NCBI GenBank assembly: GCA_963799815.1
Contig: CAWCYG010000001.1
Location: 1 to 64,000 of the forward strand
Length of the DNA stretch: 64,000 nucleotides
Direction: 5' to 3'
Source: JBDTSW01 sp963799815
Lineage (GTDB): Bacteria; Actinomycetota; Thermoleophilia; Solirubrobacterales; 70-9
Numbering within the stretch: the first letter of the stretch is position 1; each line of letters begins with the position of its first letter. Of the stretch, positions 1-7,750 are shown one piece after another. The notes beneath the pieces are model-generated. The model did not search any database. It saw nothing but the letters and a program-made list of their open reading frames with translations, and was not told the DNA's origin. The position numbers were made by a program, and so were the translations under genes.

Positions 1-106
1 TCAGCGCGGCGAGCGGGAGCTGGTCATGTAGGTCAACCTCCACGTTCTCCAGTATCCCCGAGGAAGTACCGCTCTCCATGCAAAGCAGCTAGAGGCCCGG
101 GTTTGT

Positions 107-1242
107 CTACCCCTCGGCGTTACGGTCAAGAAAGGCGTCGAGCAGCCCGCGAGCCTCATCCTCGGCGCCGGGAAATAGGTGCCCGTATCGGTCGAGCGTC
201 ACGCTGATGTTCGCGTGGCCCATGAAGGTCGAGACGGCCTTCGCGTTCACCCCTGCGGCGATGAACAGCGAGGCGTCGGTGTGGCGGCCTCGTGGAACGT
301 TACGGCCCTGGATCCCGGCCGCCCCCCACGCCCGCTTCATCCGCGAGGTCAGCGTGCTCTGCGCGACGGGCGCGGGTCGCCGGGGCTCGGAAACAGCAGG
401 CCGGCGCGGTGGTCGGTGAGCACGCGGTGGTCGGCGAGCAGGCGTGGCGAGCCTGCCGACGATCGGCACCGTCCGGTTGCCCGCCTTCGACTTCGCCTCG
501 ATGAACCGGCGCTCGCCGTGATCCCAGCCCGCTCGACCCGGAGCCTGCCGCCGTCGAGGTCCACGTCCTCCCAGTCGAGCGCGAGCAGCTCCCCGAGCCG
601 CAGCCCCGCGTAGAGCGCCAGCCCGAACGCCGCCTGGTCCTCGGCTCGAGGGCCGCGATCAGCCTCGCAGCCTCCGCCGGGGCCGCGACGCGGTCGCGGA
701 CGTTGCCGCCGGTCGCAAGCCGCAACCCGGAGCACGGGTTGACGCTGCGCCATGCCGCGCCCGATCCCCCACCCGTAGAGCGCCCGGAGGCGGTGACGAT
801 GTTGCGCACGCGCTGGGCCGACAACCCCTCGCCCGCCAGCGATCTGCCCATCGCTGAACGTCGGGCCGCGTCAGCCGGGCCATCGGCCGGCCCGAAGGCC
901 GGGAGCACCCGCTCCCGGAGGTCGCGCACGTAGCCGCGCGCGGTTGAGGGCTTGTAGGCGCGGGAGCTTCGGTTCACGATCGCGCCCGAGCGGATGCCCG
1001 CGATGAACTCGTCCGCGGCGTCGCGCGATCGTGGGGCCGAGGTGCGCAGAGAGGGTTCCGGCCTGGAGCTGGGCCGGAGCGTCGACGCGCCACGCGCGGC
1101 CTCGGCCAAGCTCGCCGACCACGGGCCCCTCAACCGCTTGCCGGTCGCCTTGTCGTAGACGGTCCCGCGAAACCGCCGGGTGCCCCGCGCGTCCGTCCGC
1201 TCCTCGATGCCGGTCCGGCGGGACTAGCCTTGCGTGCTCCAT
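107..1242 (-). pseudogene. tyrosine recombinase/integrase, interrupted by several frameshifts
   Basis: Site-specific tyrosine recombinase of the phage/ICE integrase family, which would integrate and excise the element. The pieces lie in different frames but in the correct order. First comes an arm-binding AP2-like N-terminus (frame read RFRGTVYDKATGKRLRGPW). Then a SAM-like core-binding stretch (DEFIAGIRSGAIVNRSS), then the catalytic Arg region (LYAGLRLGELLALDWEDVDL). Last is the C-terminal box with HT, GH and the nucleophile Tyr (MGHANISVTLDRYGHL). At about position 288 one missing C converts an expected HEARHT box into PRGRHT. At least four one-base shifts are needed to rebuild about 370 residues, so the true start is unclear; ATG at 1242 is in a shifted frame. 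It is the last gene of the element operon and faces the left edge. Either a decayed integrase or indel-rich assembly; family assignment is firm. Confidence 0.85.
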
Positions 1243-1320
1243 GGAGCTTGTACCTCCGTGGGCCGGGCGCCCGGCTGTTCGCGCAGCGCGGGCGCCGTTT
1301 CTGTAGATGCCCGAGCGAGC

Positions 1321-1536
1321 CTAGTCAAGGTCGACCGCCAGCGTCGCCTCGCGGTCGAGCCAGCGCTGGAGCTCGGCGACCGGGTAGAGCCGAGCGACCC
1401 CTTCGGACCCCGCGGAGGTGGGGGCGGACGTGCCGCTTGAAGCTCGACGGGCTCACCCCAACGCCGCCGCCGCCTCCTCGCCGGTCAGCGCCAGCCGGGG
1501 CACGTTGCGCTGTAGGTGTCCGCCCCTCTCGCTCAC
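1321..1536 (-). pseudogene. small excisionase-like HTH (MerR/AlpA-type) DNA-binding protein, one frameshift
   Basis: About 70 residues directly upstream of the integrase on the same strand, the usual place for an excisionase. From a GTG at 1536 (no clear ribosome site; a second in-frame GTG lies at 1503) the frame reads into TGEEAAALGVSPSSFKRHV, a helix-turn-helix typical of excisionase/AlpA proteins. After a one-base shift near 1405 it continues as ARLYPVAELQRWLDREATL, the conserved beta-hairpin/helix end of this family, and stops at TAG 1321-1323. It probably directs excision or controls the integrase. The family call rests on motif shape; the frameshift may be an assembly error because it lies in a C/G run. 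Confidence 0.6.
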
Positions 1537-1657
1537 TTGGGCCGAAGCGTCAACGGCCGTCCTTCGCAAAAACCCAGGCGAAATCGCGACCGCGTACGGG
1601 CGGGCGTGGGCTTTGGCCGTTCCTGAGGCCTCTGGGGGTCCACCCCCACCTCCGGGG

Positions 1658-2286
1658 TCATGCCACCTTCTTTAGCGGCTGCGGCGAGGGCAGCGGCCGC
1701 TTGACCGGCTTCTCGAGAGCGGCCTCGATCCGCGGGATCAGCTCGGCGAGGCTGTACCTCTCCCCGGACGGCCGCCTCAAGTCGACCTCCGGGCTTCGGG
1801 TCTTGGCGGGCAGGTAGCGGCCGTCATCGAGCCAGCGGCGAAGCGCGAGCAGGCGCCCCCGCTCGGCCTCGAGCTCGGCCAGCTTCCTGGCTGCCTCCCG
1901 GCTCGTCTCGCGCGCTGCCTCGCTCCCGTGGTCGAGCCGCTTCCCAACCTTCTCGCGATGCTTCTCGAGGCCCGCCACTAGGTCGGCCTCAGCATCGACT
2001 GCGGCCTGTTCGAGCCCGGCGGCCCGTACCTCGGCCGCCTTCGCGGCGTCGGTCGCCCTCGGTGTGCGCGGCCTCCCCGGCTCCTTGCGCTTGTTCCGGG
2101 CAGCGTCAGCAACTGCCTGCTGGTCGGCCACGCGGGCCGCCTCAACAGCAGCCTTAGCCTCGACCACGGCGGCGCTAGCGTCCTGGGCCTCCGCTCGCAG
2201 TCGCTCGACTTCCTGGACCGCTTCGGCCCGGGCACGAGCGCGAGCAGCTCGGCGGGTGGGAGCTGCCCGATAGTGATCTGGTTCAT
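1658..2286 (-). pseudogene. alanine-rich coiled-coil protein of the mobile element (one frameshift)
   Basis: Unrecognised protein of about 205 residues. It starts at ATG 2286, overlapping the TGA of the upstream gene in an ATGA, so it is translationally coupled. After about 16 residues (MNQITIGQLPPAELLA) a one-base shift near 2230 is needed to join the long frame that follows. That frame is a continuous Ala/Glu/Arg heptad-rich helix with a KRKEPGRPRTPRAT basic hinge in the middle, then a C-terminal segment beginning DDGRYLPAKTRSPEV. No enzyme motif is visible. It might be a structural or DNA-binding accessory of the element's replication module; the function is unknown. Confidence 0.5.
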
Positions 2287-2801
2287 GTGTCGCCTCCTCG
2301 GCGGTAGCGGTTTCGGTAGTGATGAGCGTGATCGAGCACGAGCGCTCTGTCGACGATCGCCTGCCGCTTTGCCTCGATCGAGGCACGGAGTAGCGACTCC
2401 ACCGACGGCGGTCGCGGAGCCGGGCCTCCACGTGCCCCGCCGTCAAAGCCGCCGGGCGCAGGCCCCGCCTGAGCCTGCGCGACGACCCTGGAGATCGCCT
2501 GCGCGTCGGCAGCGAGCTGGGCCGGGGCGTCGCCCCGGAGCCGCTCACCCCACTCCAGAGCCAGCCCGGCATCCGTGGCGAGTTGGGCGCGCAGCGCCTG
2601 GTCGGAGGTGATCTCTGGCTGGGGCGTGGGCGGCGGGTTCACCGGCGCGTGGCCCGTGGCCTTACGGATCGCAGTGTTGATCTCGTCATTTGGCCCTGGC
2701 GGCCTCGGCGTAGGAGCTGCCGCACCCGCCGCGGCCCTGATCCGGCGGTTCATCGGCTCCGACTCGCCCTCCTGCCGCTCGGGGCTGGTCTCGTCTTTCA
2801 T
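2283..2801 (-). CDS. hypothetical mobile-element protein, 172 aa
   Basis: Intact frame of 172 residues between the AAA ATPase gene and the coiled-coil gene, overlapping both by ATGA (at 2798-2801 and 2283-2286). That makes it a translationally coupled member of the element operon. The first half is Pro/Ala-rich and probably disordered. The second half is helical (SVESLLRASIEAKRQAIVDR) and ends in a His/Arg/Tyr-rich tail. No signal peptide or membrane segment. I do not recognise a family; by position it could help replication or regulation of the element. Confidence 0.6.
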   Translation of the reverse strand: MKDETSPERQEGESEPMNRRIRAAAGAAAPTPRPPGPNDEINTAIRKATGHAPVNPPPTPQPEITSDQALRAQLATDAGLALEWGERLRGDAPAQLAADAQAISRVVAQAQAGPAPGGFDGGARGGPAPRPPSVESLLRASIEAKRQAIVDRALVLDHAHHYRNRYRRGGDT

Positions 2802-3848
2802 CGGTCCTCCTTTTCGGGTTCTCCTTGGTCCTCCTCGGACGCCTCCGGATTCGGGCCGATTAGGCCATCCCCTAGGGATTGGCCCGAATGGCCGGAATCG
2901 TCAGCGGGCCTCAGGCGGCGATCTCGGGTCGATCCCTGCGCCTTCCAAGTGCCCCGATCGAGCAGCAGCTTGACGCGCGCGCTTGAACGTCCCGTTCTGC
3001 TGGTCGGAGCCGACAGCAGCGGCGAGCCGGGCCGGGGGCCAGCCGCCGTCGCTGCGCACCTGATCGGCGAGCGCGTCCATGCGCTCGGCGAGCTGCTCGT
3101 CGGCACCCTGCTCATCGTCGGCACCATCGCCGCCCTCGTAGGGCTCGGCGGCGCGAAGGTGAAGCGCCGTCGAGCCATGCCCATCCGCAGCCAGAGCGGC
3201 GGCGGCTCGGCGTCGATCCTGTACTTGATGGCCTTCAGGCGGCGACGCTCGCGATCGCGGTCCTCGCCGACCCGTTCGAGCGTGAACACGAGGTCGGCCT
3301 GGTCCTCGATCGAGGAACTGCCCCGCAGGGTCGCCGCGCCCTTCTTGGTCGAGCGGTGGTGGACCAGGACGATCGGCGATGTCGAGCTCCCGGGCGATCG
3401 TGGCCGATCGTCGGCGATCAGCGCCGCCATGTCGTCGGACTCGTTCTCGCGGATACCGGGGGCCAGCCTGCGCAGCGAGTCGAGCACGACCAGGCCGGCG
3501 CCCGGTCTCCTCGATCAGCGCCCGCAGCCGGCCGAGGTCCCGTGGCAGGCGGAGCTTGGTGCCGTCAGCGACCAGGAGCCCGTCGGCGGGGATGCCCGCG
3601 GCCTTGAAGCGGCGCCCCAGCAGCCTAGGGCCGTTCTCGGCGTCCACGTAGAGCACCGTCGTCGTCCTCGCATCGCATCCCTGCGACCTCGCCACCGCCC
3701 CGATGCGCGGCGTGGCCGGCCAGCGATCATCAGCCAGCTCTTGCCCGAGGAGTGGCGGCCGGCCAGGACGGTCAGGAAGCCACGGGCGGCGATCGGCTCG
3801 ATCAGGGTAGGCGATCGGCTGCTCGGCGAGCTTCATCGCCTCGGCCAT
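2798..3848 (-). pseudogene. RepA-like AAA ATPase (AAA_25/RecA-fold replication helicase), frameshifted
   Basis: Hexameric RecA-fold ATPase of the plasmid RepA/AAA_25 group, the usual partner of a prim-pol primase in small integrative elements. Pieces across three frames give a Walker A (GRHSSGKSW, near 3745), a substrate-side segment (TTVLYVDAENGPRLLGRRF), a Walker B (VVLDSLRRLAPG, near 3480), and the sensor HHRSTK with RGSSSIEDQADLVFTLERV. A winged-helix-like C-terminus follows (ARLAAAVGSDQQNGTFKRA joined to VKLLLDRGTWKAQG). The frame carrying the last part ends at TGA 2798, overlapping the next start. At least three one-base shifts are present. The start at ATG 3848 is tentative, because the preceding primase C-terminus may run into this protein as one fused primase-helicase. 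Confidence 0.75.
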
Positions 3849-4585
3849 GTCGATCAGGAGCGGCGCCGAGTTCCCTCGACCCCTCCGGCTCGTACTTGCA
3901 GACCGATGCAGCGATCTGCTCGACCTCCTCTTGCGGCAGAGGCGGCTTACAGCGGTCGCGGTTGGCGACCTTGAGCGCCGCGACGATCTCGGCCTCGCTC
4001 ATCCCACGCCGACGCATGGTGCCGGCGAGCGCTGGCGAGCGTGGTATTGCGCTCCCCGTTCGGGATGTCGGCGCCGCGTGTCTCGCCGCCCTTGCGGTCC
4101 GCCATGCGCATCAGCCCGACCAGCCACTCCGGGGGCGCGGCGACCGGCGCCACCTCGTCATGCAGGTAGCCCGGCGAAGGCGGCGCTACCACGTAGCCGC
4201 CATCCCCTCGCACGTCCAGCCCGCAGCCCAGCTTGCCGGTGCTGTTGCGGACCTCTCCACCTGGGTGCTGGAAGTAGAAGTGCTGGCCGCCGCGAGGCGT
4301 CTTGACGCTTGCTGTGCGAGGCAGCTCGCCGCGCTCGCGCTCAAGCTGGCGCAGGCTCTCGGCGCCGTCGTCGCCGTCCACGTCGAGCACGACCAGGCCG
4401 GAGGCCTTGCCGGTGCAGATCGCGACGGCGGCGTCCGGCGCGCGAAACATCGCCTTGATCGCGGCGGGGTCCGTGGTCGCGTCGTGGAAGCCGTTACCCG
4501 TCAGCGGGACCTTGCCCCGGCAGGGGAACACCGGACGGCCCGCAGCCGCGTGCTCGATCGCGCCCGCGATCAGAGCGCCGTTCAC
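3849..4585 (-). pseudogene. bifunctional DNA primase/polymerase (prim-pol, AEP superfamily) with PriCT tail, frameshifted
   Basis: Archaeo-eukaryotic-type primase/polymerase that starts replication of the mobile element. The GTG start at 4585 is preceded by GGAGGGG and overlaps the stop of the upstream gene (GTGA). The N-terminal domain shows GRPVFPCRGKVPLTGNGFHD, the metal-binding LVVLDVDGDDGAESL, TPRGGQHFYF and GLDVRGDGGYVVAPPS, all diagnostic of the family. After ADIPNGERNTTL a shift near 4030 leads into MRRRGMSEAEIVAALKVAN and EEVEQIAASVCKYEPEG, a PriCT-type helical domain. The next frame holds the AAA helicase, so the two may be one polypeptide of about 570 residues. Family call is firm; the frameshift status is uncertain. 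Confidence 0.8.
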
Positions 4586-5199
4586 GGCGTCCCCTCCAAG
4601 TGCAGCGGGTCGAGCAGGTCGTCGCCGCCGATCCCGCAGCGGCAGGGAGCGTCGAGACGGGCGGCAAAGGTGCCCTTGGGCGCGGTGTAGGTGGTTGCGA
4701 CCTCGAATTCCCCGCAGGTCGGGCAAGCGCGGACGCGACGGCGCCTCTGGGGCTGGGCCCGGATCAGCCGATCGCGGCGCTTCGCCCGCCCATCGGCGTC
4801 GGCGGACCGGGCAATGACCGCGTCGCGCCCGTCGTAGCCGGGCGGGGCAACCGCCGGATGTGGATGCCGCCCTCCCGGCGGCTCGGGCTCGTCGGGGTCG
4901 GACCCGCCGCCAGCAGAGCGGCTAGCCGTCGCCCTGCGAGAGCCGCGCTGCCGAACGGGCGCAGGACCGGAGCCCCGGCGGTGCCGACCGCCAGCGTGGC
5001 ACCGGCTTCTCTTCGCGATGCGGATCATGCTCATCATGCCCCGGGACGTCGACGAGGCAGGGTCGGCGAGGGCCCGGGCAACGGTCCGCTGCCCGGGCTT
5101 CGCCTTCAACCGCTGGAGGTCGGCCAACGTGGCCCTGCGCCGGGTGTCGGGCTCGGCGGTGGGCGGTTGCTCGGCGGGAGGCCCGCTAGCTGCTCGCAT
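4582..5199 (-). CDS. zinc-ribbon-tailed hypothetical protein of the mobile element
   Basis: First gene of the coupled replication operon, about 205 residues if ATG 5199 is used. The C-terminus carries RRRVRACPTCGEFEVATTY and DAPCRCGIGGDDLL, a CxxC...CxC arrangement that looks like a treble-clef or ribbon zinc site. The N-terminal third (TLADLQRLKAKPGQ) is helical and the middle is Pro/Gly/Arg-rich. Another frame just upstream reads MPTIDLDNASS, so the true N-terminus may be reached through a frameshift near 5190. It overlaps the prim-pol start by GTGA. A nucleic-acid-binding accessory role is a guess; the family is not recognised. Confidence 0.45.
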   Translation of the reverse strand: MRAASGPPAEQPPTAEPDTRRRATLADLQRLKAKPGQRTVARALADPASSTSRGMMSMIRIAKRSRCHAGGRHRRGSGPAPVRQRGSRRATASRSAGGGSDPDEPEPPGGRHPHPAVAPPGYDGRDAVIARSADADGRAKRRDRLIRAQPQRRRRVRACPTCGEFEVATTYTAPKGTFAARLDAPCRCGIGGDDLLDPLHLEGTP

Positions 5200-5459
5200 T
5201 GTCGAGGTCGATCGTGGGCATGCGTCCGCGCTCACCATCCTGCCAGTCGCCTCGGATGGACCAAAACGCGGACCGCCCCCGAAGACCGGAGGCGGTGACG
5301 CGGCGAACTAGAGGGCTCCACGATCCCTCGACGCTTCCCAGCGTACAGCCGCCATCGGAGGCTTTCGGTCGCCCGAAAGTGGCCAAGCGTGCCACGCTCC
5401 CTGGGTCGGGTTCAGTCCTCTCGCCGAGACTGCGGGCGGTGCTGAGCAGACCCCGCTCT

Positions 5460-5885
5460 TTAGAAGCGAGGCTGCGGAAGCGAAGCAACAGCCGGTCGCG
5501 GTGCCCGCTCGTCATCGCGCCCGAGACGTGCTCGCTCCATAGCGCCCCGCCCGGGCGTGCCTGAGGGGGCATCCAGCCGGTAGGTGAAGCCGGGCCGGCT
5601 CGACTCGGCCAGGAACGAGTCCACGTCGGCCTTCTTGATCGCGTAGCTCGGGTCGTAGGCCTTAGCCTGAATCGCCCAAAGATCGCCGTCATGCTCCTCC
5701 GCGACCAGGTCGATGCCGGCGTCAGCGGCCCAGGCGTCGGGCCAGTCCGACCAAAGCCAGATCTTGCGGAACCGGGCCCGGTATTCGGGTGCGTTCTGCA
5801 GGTACCACAGACAGATGCGCTCGAATTCCCGCCCACGCCTTACGGGATCGGAATCGAGCCGAGTCAGCAGGCGAGTAAAGCTCAA
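5460..5885 (-). pseudogene. N-terminal remnant of a COG4889/type ISP-like restriction helicase
   Basis: The first ~105 residues match the N-terminal nuclease domain of large predicted helicases linked to type ISP-like restriction. They include GREFERICLWYLQNAPEYRA, the VWLW-like KIWLWSDWPDAW, DAGIDLVAEEHDG and the PD-(D/E)xK-type LWAIQAKAYD with ADVDSFLAESSRPGFTYRL. Complete family members run on for more than a thousand residues (helicase and often methyltransferase). Here homology ends abruptly near 5570 and about 35 unrelated residues follow before the stop, so the rest has been lost. The start at ATG 5885 fits the family start. It lies at the accessory end of the mobile element, where defence cargo is common. 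Confidence 0.65.
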
Positions 5886-5909
5886 CGGGACGGAACGCGG
5901 TTCATGGGC

Positions 5910-6836
5910 TCAGGGCAGCGGCTGTGACTGACGAAGCGCCTCGAACGTCTCCAAGAATGGCTTCACCCTCTGTGAGTACCAGCCCTGGGGCAGAAAGGCT
6001 TGGAGTGCATCGCCAACGGCGATCACGGACTCCTCGACAACAGCCAACATTGCCGCCGTTGTGCCAGCCCGCCTGATCCATGGGGTGCTCCGGCCACGCA
6101 GCATCGTGCGAAGCCGCGGGGCCACTGCGTCCTGGGTCCAGCGACGACGGTGATGGGCCGCCTGCGAGTGTTGTCCGTAGATCTCCCGCGATCGCTCCGC
6201 CGTTCGCTCAAGGGTTCCGAGGCCCGCCTCTTGCATGGCTTGCGCTAGTCGCTCTTCGAATTCTCCCTCAGCGATCCGAACCTCCGATGGCCGGACCCAC
6301 TCTTCCCCGTCGTCCGCGAGCCACTTGCGAACGAGTTCAGTCCCCTCCTCGGTCCCGAAGATGCCGGCAAGGCGGTTTGCCTCGTGCAGGGCTCGGGCCA
6401 GGTGCATGACCTCAGCGGTGTAGCCAAGCTGGAGCGCATCAAGGAGCGAGCGCCCGATCCCGATGCACCTTCCCGACATTTGCCAGATCGCCGCGGGACG
6501 GCTATCTCCGATTAGGTCGAAGTCGAACTCGTCGGCGATCCATTGATGGGTCTCCGCCAGGAAGTCCAACGCCAGGCGGTGGGAAGCGATGTGAGCATCA
6601 ATCGCCGGCTCCCATTGCTGCCGGTCAGCTTCATCGCGTGTCGCTTGCGTCTGACGGTCTCGCCGGACCTGTTCGGGCAGCCCGGTCCTTGAGAATCTGG
6701 GCGTTAGTGGATCAGGGCCGCCGGTTCCCACGTGCCCTTCCGCGGCGTCCTGGTGCTCGTTTCTTTCTCGCCCATCACCATCGATGGTAGGTCCGGGACC
6801 CGCGCATCGGTGTCGGCGTGGTGGCGACGTTCGCAA
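5910..6836 (-). CDS. orphan helical protein, 308 aa, possible HEPN-like fold
   Basis: Intact frame between the restriction-helicase remnant and the tRNA-Ser attachment region, so likely element cargo. The first ~70 residues are low-complexity and the true start may be an internal GTG (near 6733). From about residue 85 it is strongly helical: AIDAHIASHRLALDFLAETH, GRSLLDALQLGYTAEVMHLA, RALHEANRLAGIFGTEEG. A later segment, SREIYGQHSQAAHHRRR, contains an R-x5-H spacing like the catalytic motif of HEPN ribonucleases. No signal peptide, transmembrane or zinc motif. I do not recognise the family; a toxin/abortive-infection role is only inference from the motif and location. Confidence 0.55.
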   Translation of the reverse strand: MRTSPPRRHRCAGPGPTIDGDGRERNEHQDAAEGHVGTGGPDPLTPRFSRTGLPEQVRRDRQTQATRDEADRQQWEPAIDAHIASHRLALDFLAETHQWIADEFDFDLIGDSRPAAIWQMSGRCIGIGRSLLDALQLGYTAEVMHLARALHEANRLAGIFGTEEGTELVRKWLADDGEEWVRPSEVRIAEGEFEERLAQAMQEAGLGTLERTAERSREIYGQHSQAAHHRRRWTQDAVAPRLRTMLRGRSTPWIRRAGTTAAMLAVVEESVIAVGDALQAFLPQGWYSQRVKPFLETFEALRQSQPLP

Positions 6837-6930
6837 TCTTCACCGGGGCGCCGGTGAGCGCTTTGGTCCCGATGGCCGGGCAATCGCGCCCGTCACCGCG
6901 GGCCCGGGTGGCTCGCCGTGGGTACGGCCG

Positions 6931-6990
6931 TGGGGCAGTCATGGGGCAGAAACGAGGTCCTCAGCGACCCCGAGTGACCCCGACTGACCC
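6931..6990. repeat. short direct repeats beside the tRNA-Ser 3' end (candidate integrase arm sites)
   Basis: Two exact copies of TGGGGCAG (6931-6938 and 6942-6949) spaced 11 bp apart are followed by three near-identical 10-bp units built on GACCCCGA/GACCC (about 6965-6990). They lie about 65-120 bp from the 3' end of tRNA-Ser(CGA), the distance at which integrase arm-type sites are usually found. The repeats are visible; the function is inferred. Confidence 0.4.
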
Positions 6991-6994
6991 TCCG

Positions 6995-7038
6995 GTCCAC
7001 GCGCGTGGACTCCTGGGAATCTGGCTTGAGCAAGCCGG
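6995..7038. repeat. 16-bp perfect palindrome and adjoining hairpin next to tRNA-Ser
   Basis: A perfect 16-bp palindrome, GTCCACGCGCGTGGAC, occupies 6995-7010. It is followed at 7021-7038 by a 7-bp hairpin stem (CTGGCTT / AAGCCGG, one wobble pair, 4-nt loop). Both sit between the orphan gene and the 3' end of tRNA-Ser(CGA). They could be an attachment-site or regulator site, or the hairpin could help end transcription of the tRNA; there is no T-run after it on either strand. Confidence 0.4.
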
Positions 7039-7052
7039 ATTCGGCTCTACAG

Positions 7053-7143
7053 CGGAGGGGGAGGGATTCGAACCCTCGATGGACGAGAAAACGCCCATAA
7101 CGGTTTTCGAGACCGCCGCATTCAACCACTCTGCCACCCCTCC
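7053..7143 (-). tRNA. tRNA-Ser(CGA)
   Basis: Complete class II tRNA of 91 nt. Acceptor GGAGGGG pairs with CCCCTCC plus discriminator G, the anticodon loop CTCGAAA gives anticodon CGA (codon UCG), and there is a long variable arm and a T-loop TTCGAAT. CCA is not encoded. Its 3' end faces the mobile element and is the probable integration target. Confidence 0.95.
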
Positions 7144-7175
7144 AGGGCGGGCTTTTCAGGCTAACGGGTGAGCGC

Positions 7176-7571
7176 TCACAGACCGACCGACGCGCTGTCG
7201 ATCTCGATGCGGATGATCAGCCTCGTCTCGCTCTCATCTCGCCACGGGTAGACGTCGACATCCATGTACTTCTTCGAGAGCTTGTCGATGTGCTCGTCAG
7301 CTCCCTGCTCGACCATCGCCACCACGCGACCACGCATGATCACGGGCACGTAGGGGTCATCGGGATCGGCCACGGAGATCGCGACGCGAGGGTCGCGAGC
7401 GAGGTTCCGCTCCTTGACGAGGCCGCGGGCGATGTTGATGAGCACGTCGTCTCCGTCGACGTCGATCCAGACCGGGGTCACGTGCGGCGCTCCGTCCTCC
7501 ATCAGCGTCGCCACGTGCGCGAAGCTCCTCTTCGCGAGGATCCGACGTGCCCTTTCGCTCAGCTCGGCCAT
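7176..7571 (-). CDS. PPOX-class (split beta-barrel) F420-dependent oxidoreductase
   Basis: Single-domain split beta-barrel flavin/deazaflavin protein of 131 residues, the normal size of the PPOX-class F420 family. Family features are the N-terminal RSFAHVATLMEDGAPHVTPV strand pair, the GDDVLINIARGLVKERNLAR cofactor-binding segment and the DPRVAISVADPDDPY segment. These enzymes use F420H2 (or FMN) to reduce varied substrates in the cytoplasm; the substrate here is unknown. The ATG at 7571 gives the family-standard start MAELSERARRIL. It lies between two tRNA-Ser genes and about 1.9 kb from a broken F420:NADPH oxidoreductase. Confidence 0.85.
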   Translation of the reverse strand: MAELSERARRILAKRSFAHVATLMEDGAPHVTPVWIDVDGDDVLINIARGLVKERNLARDPRVAISVADPDDPYVPVIMRGRVVAMVEQGADEHIDKLSKKYMDVDVYPWRDESETRLIIRIEIDSASVGL

Positions 7572-7656
7572 CGCGAGGCGACTCCAGACGCGAGCCTATA
7601 CGGCGCCTTCGTGGCGAGCATCGAGGGCAAACAGCCCCGCTATCTTCAGCCTGCTC

Positions 7657-7745
7657 GGAGAGGTGACCGAGCGGCTTAAGGTGCACGATTGGAAATCGTG
7701 TGGGCGGTTAACGCTGCCTCGTGGGTTCGAATCCCACCCTCTCCG
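7657..7745 (+). tRNA. tRNA-Ser(GGA)
   Basis: Class II tRNA of 89 nt. Acceptor GGAGAGG/CCTCTCC plus G, anticodon stem CACGA/TCGTG with loop TTGGAAA (anticodon GGA, codons UCC/UCU), a long variable arm, and T-loop TTCGAAT. No encoded CCA. The next start codon begins five bases after it. Confidence 0.95.
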
Positions 7746-7750
7746 CTGTG

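Noticed and set aside
5239..5459. coding sequence between the zinc-ribbon gene and the helicase remnant
   Set aside because: Frames here are short or motif-free and end in arbitrary stops; only a weak 5-bp inverted repeat (GTGGC/GCCAC) is seen.
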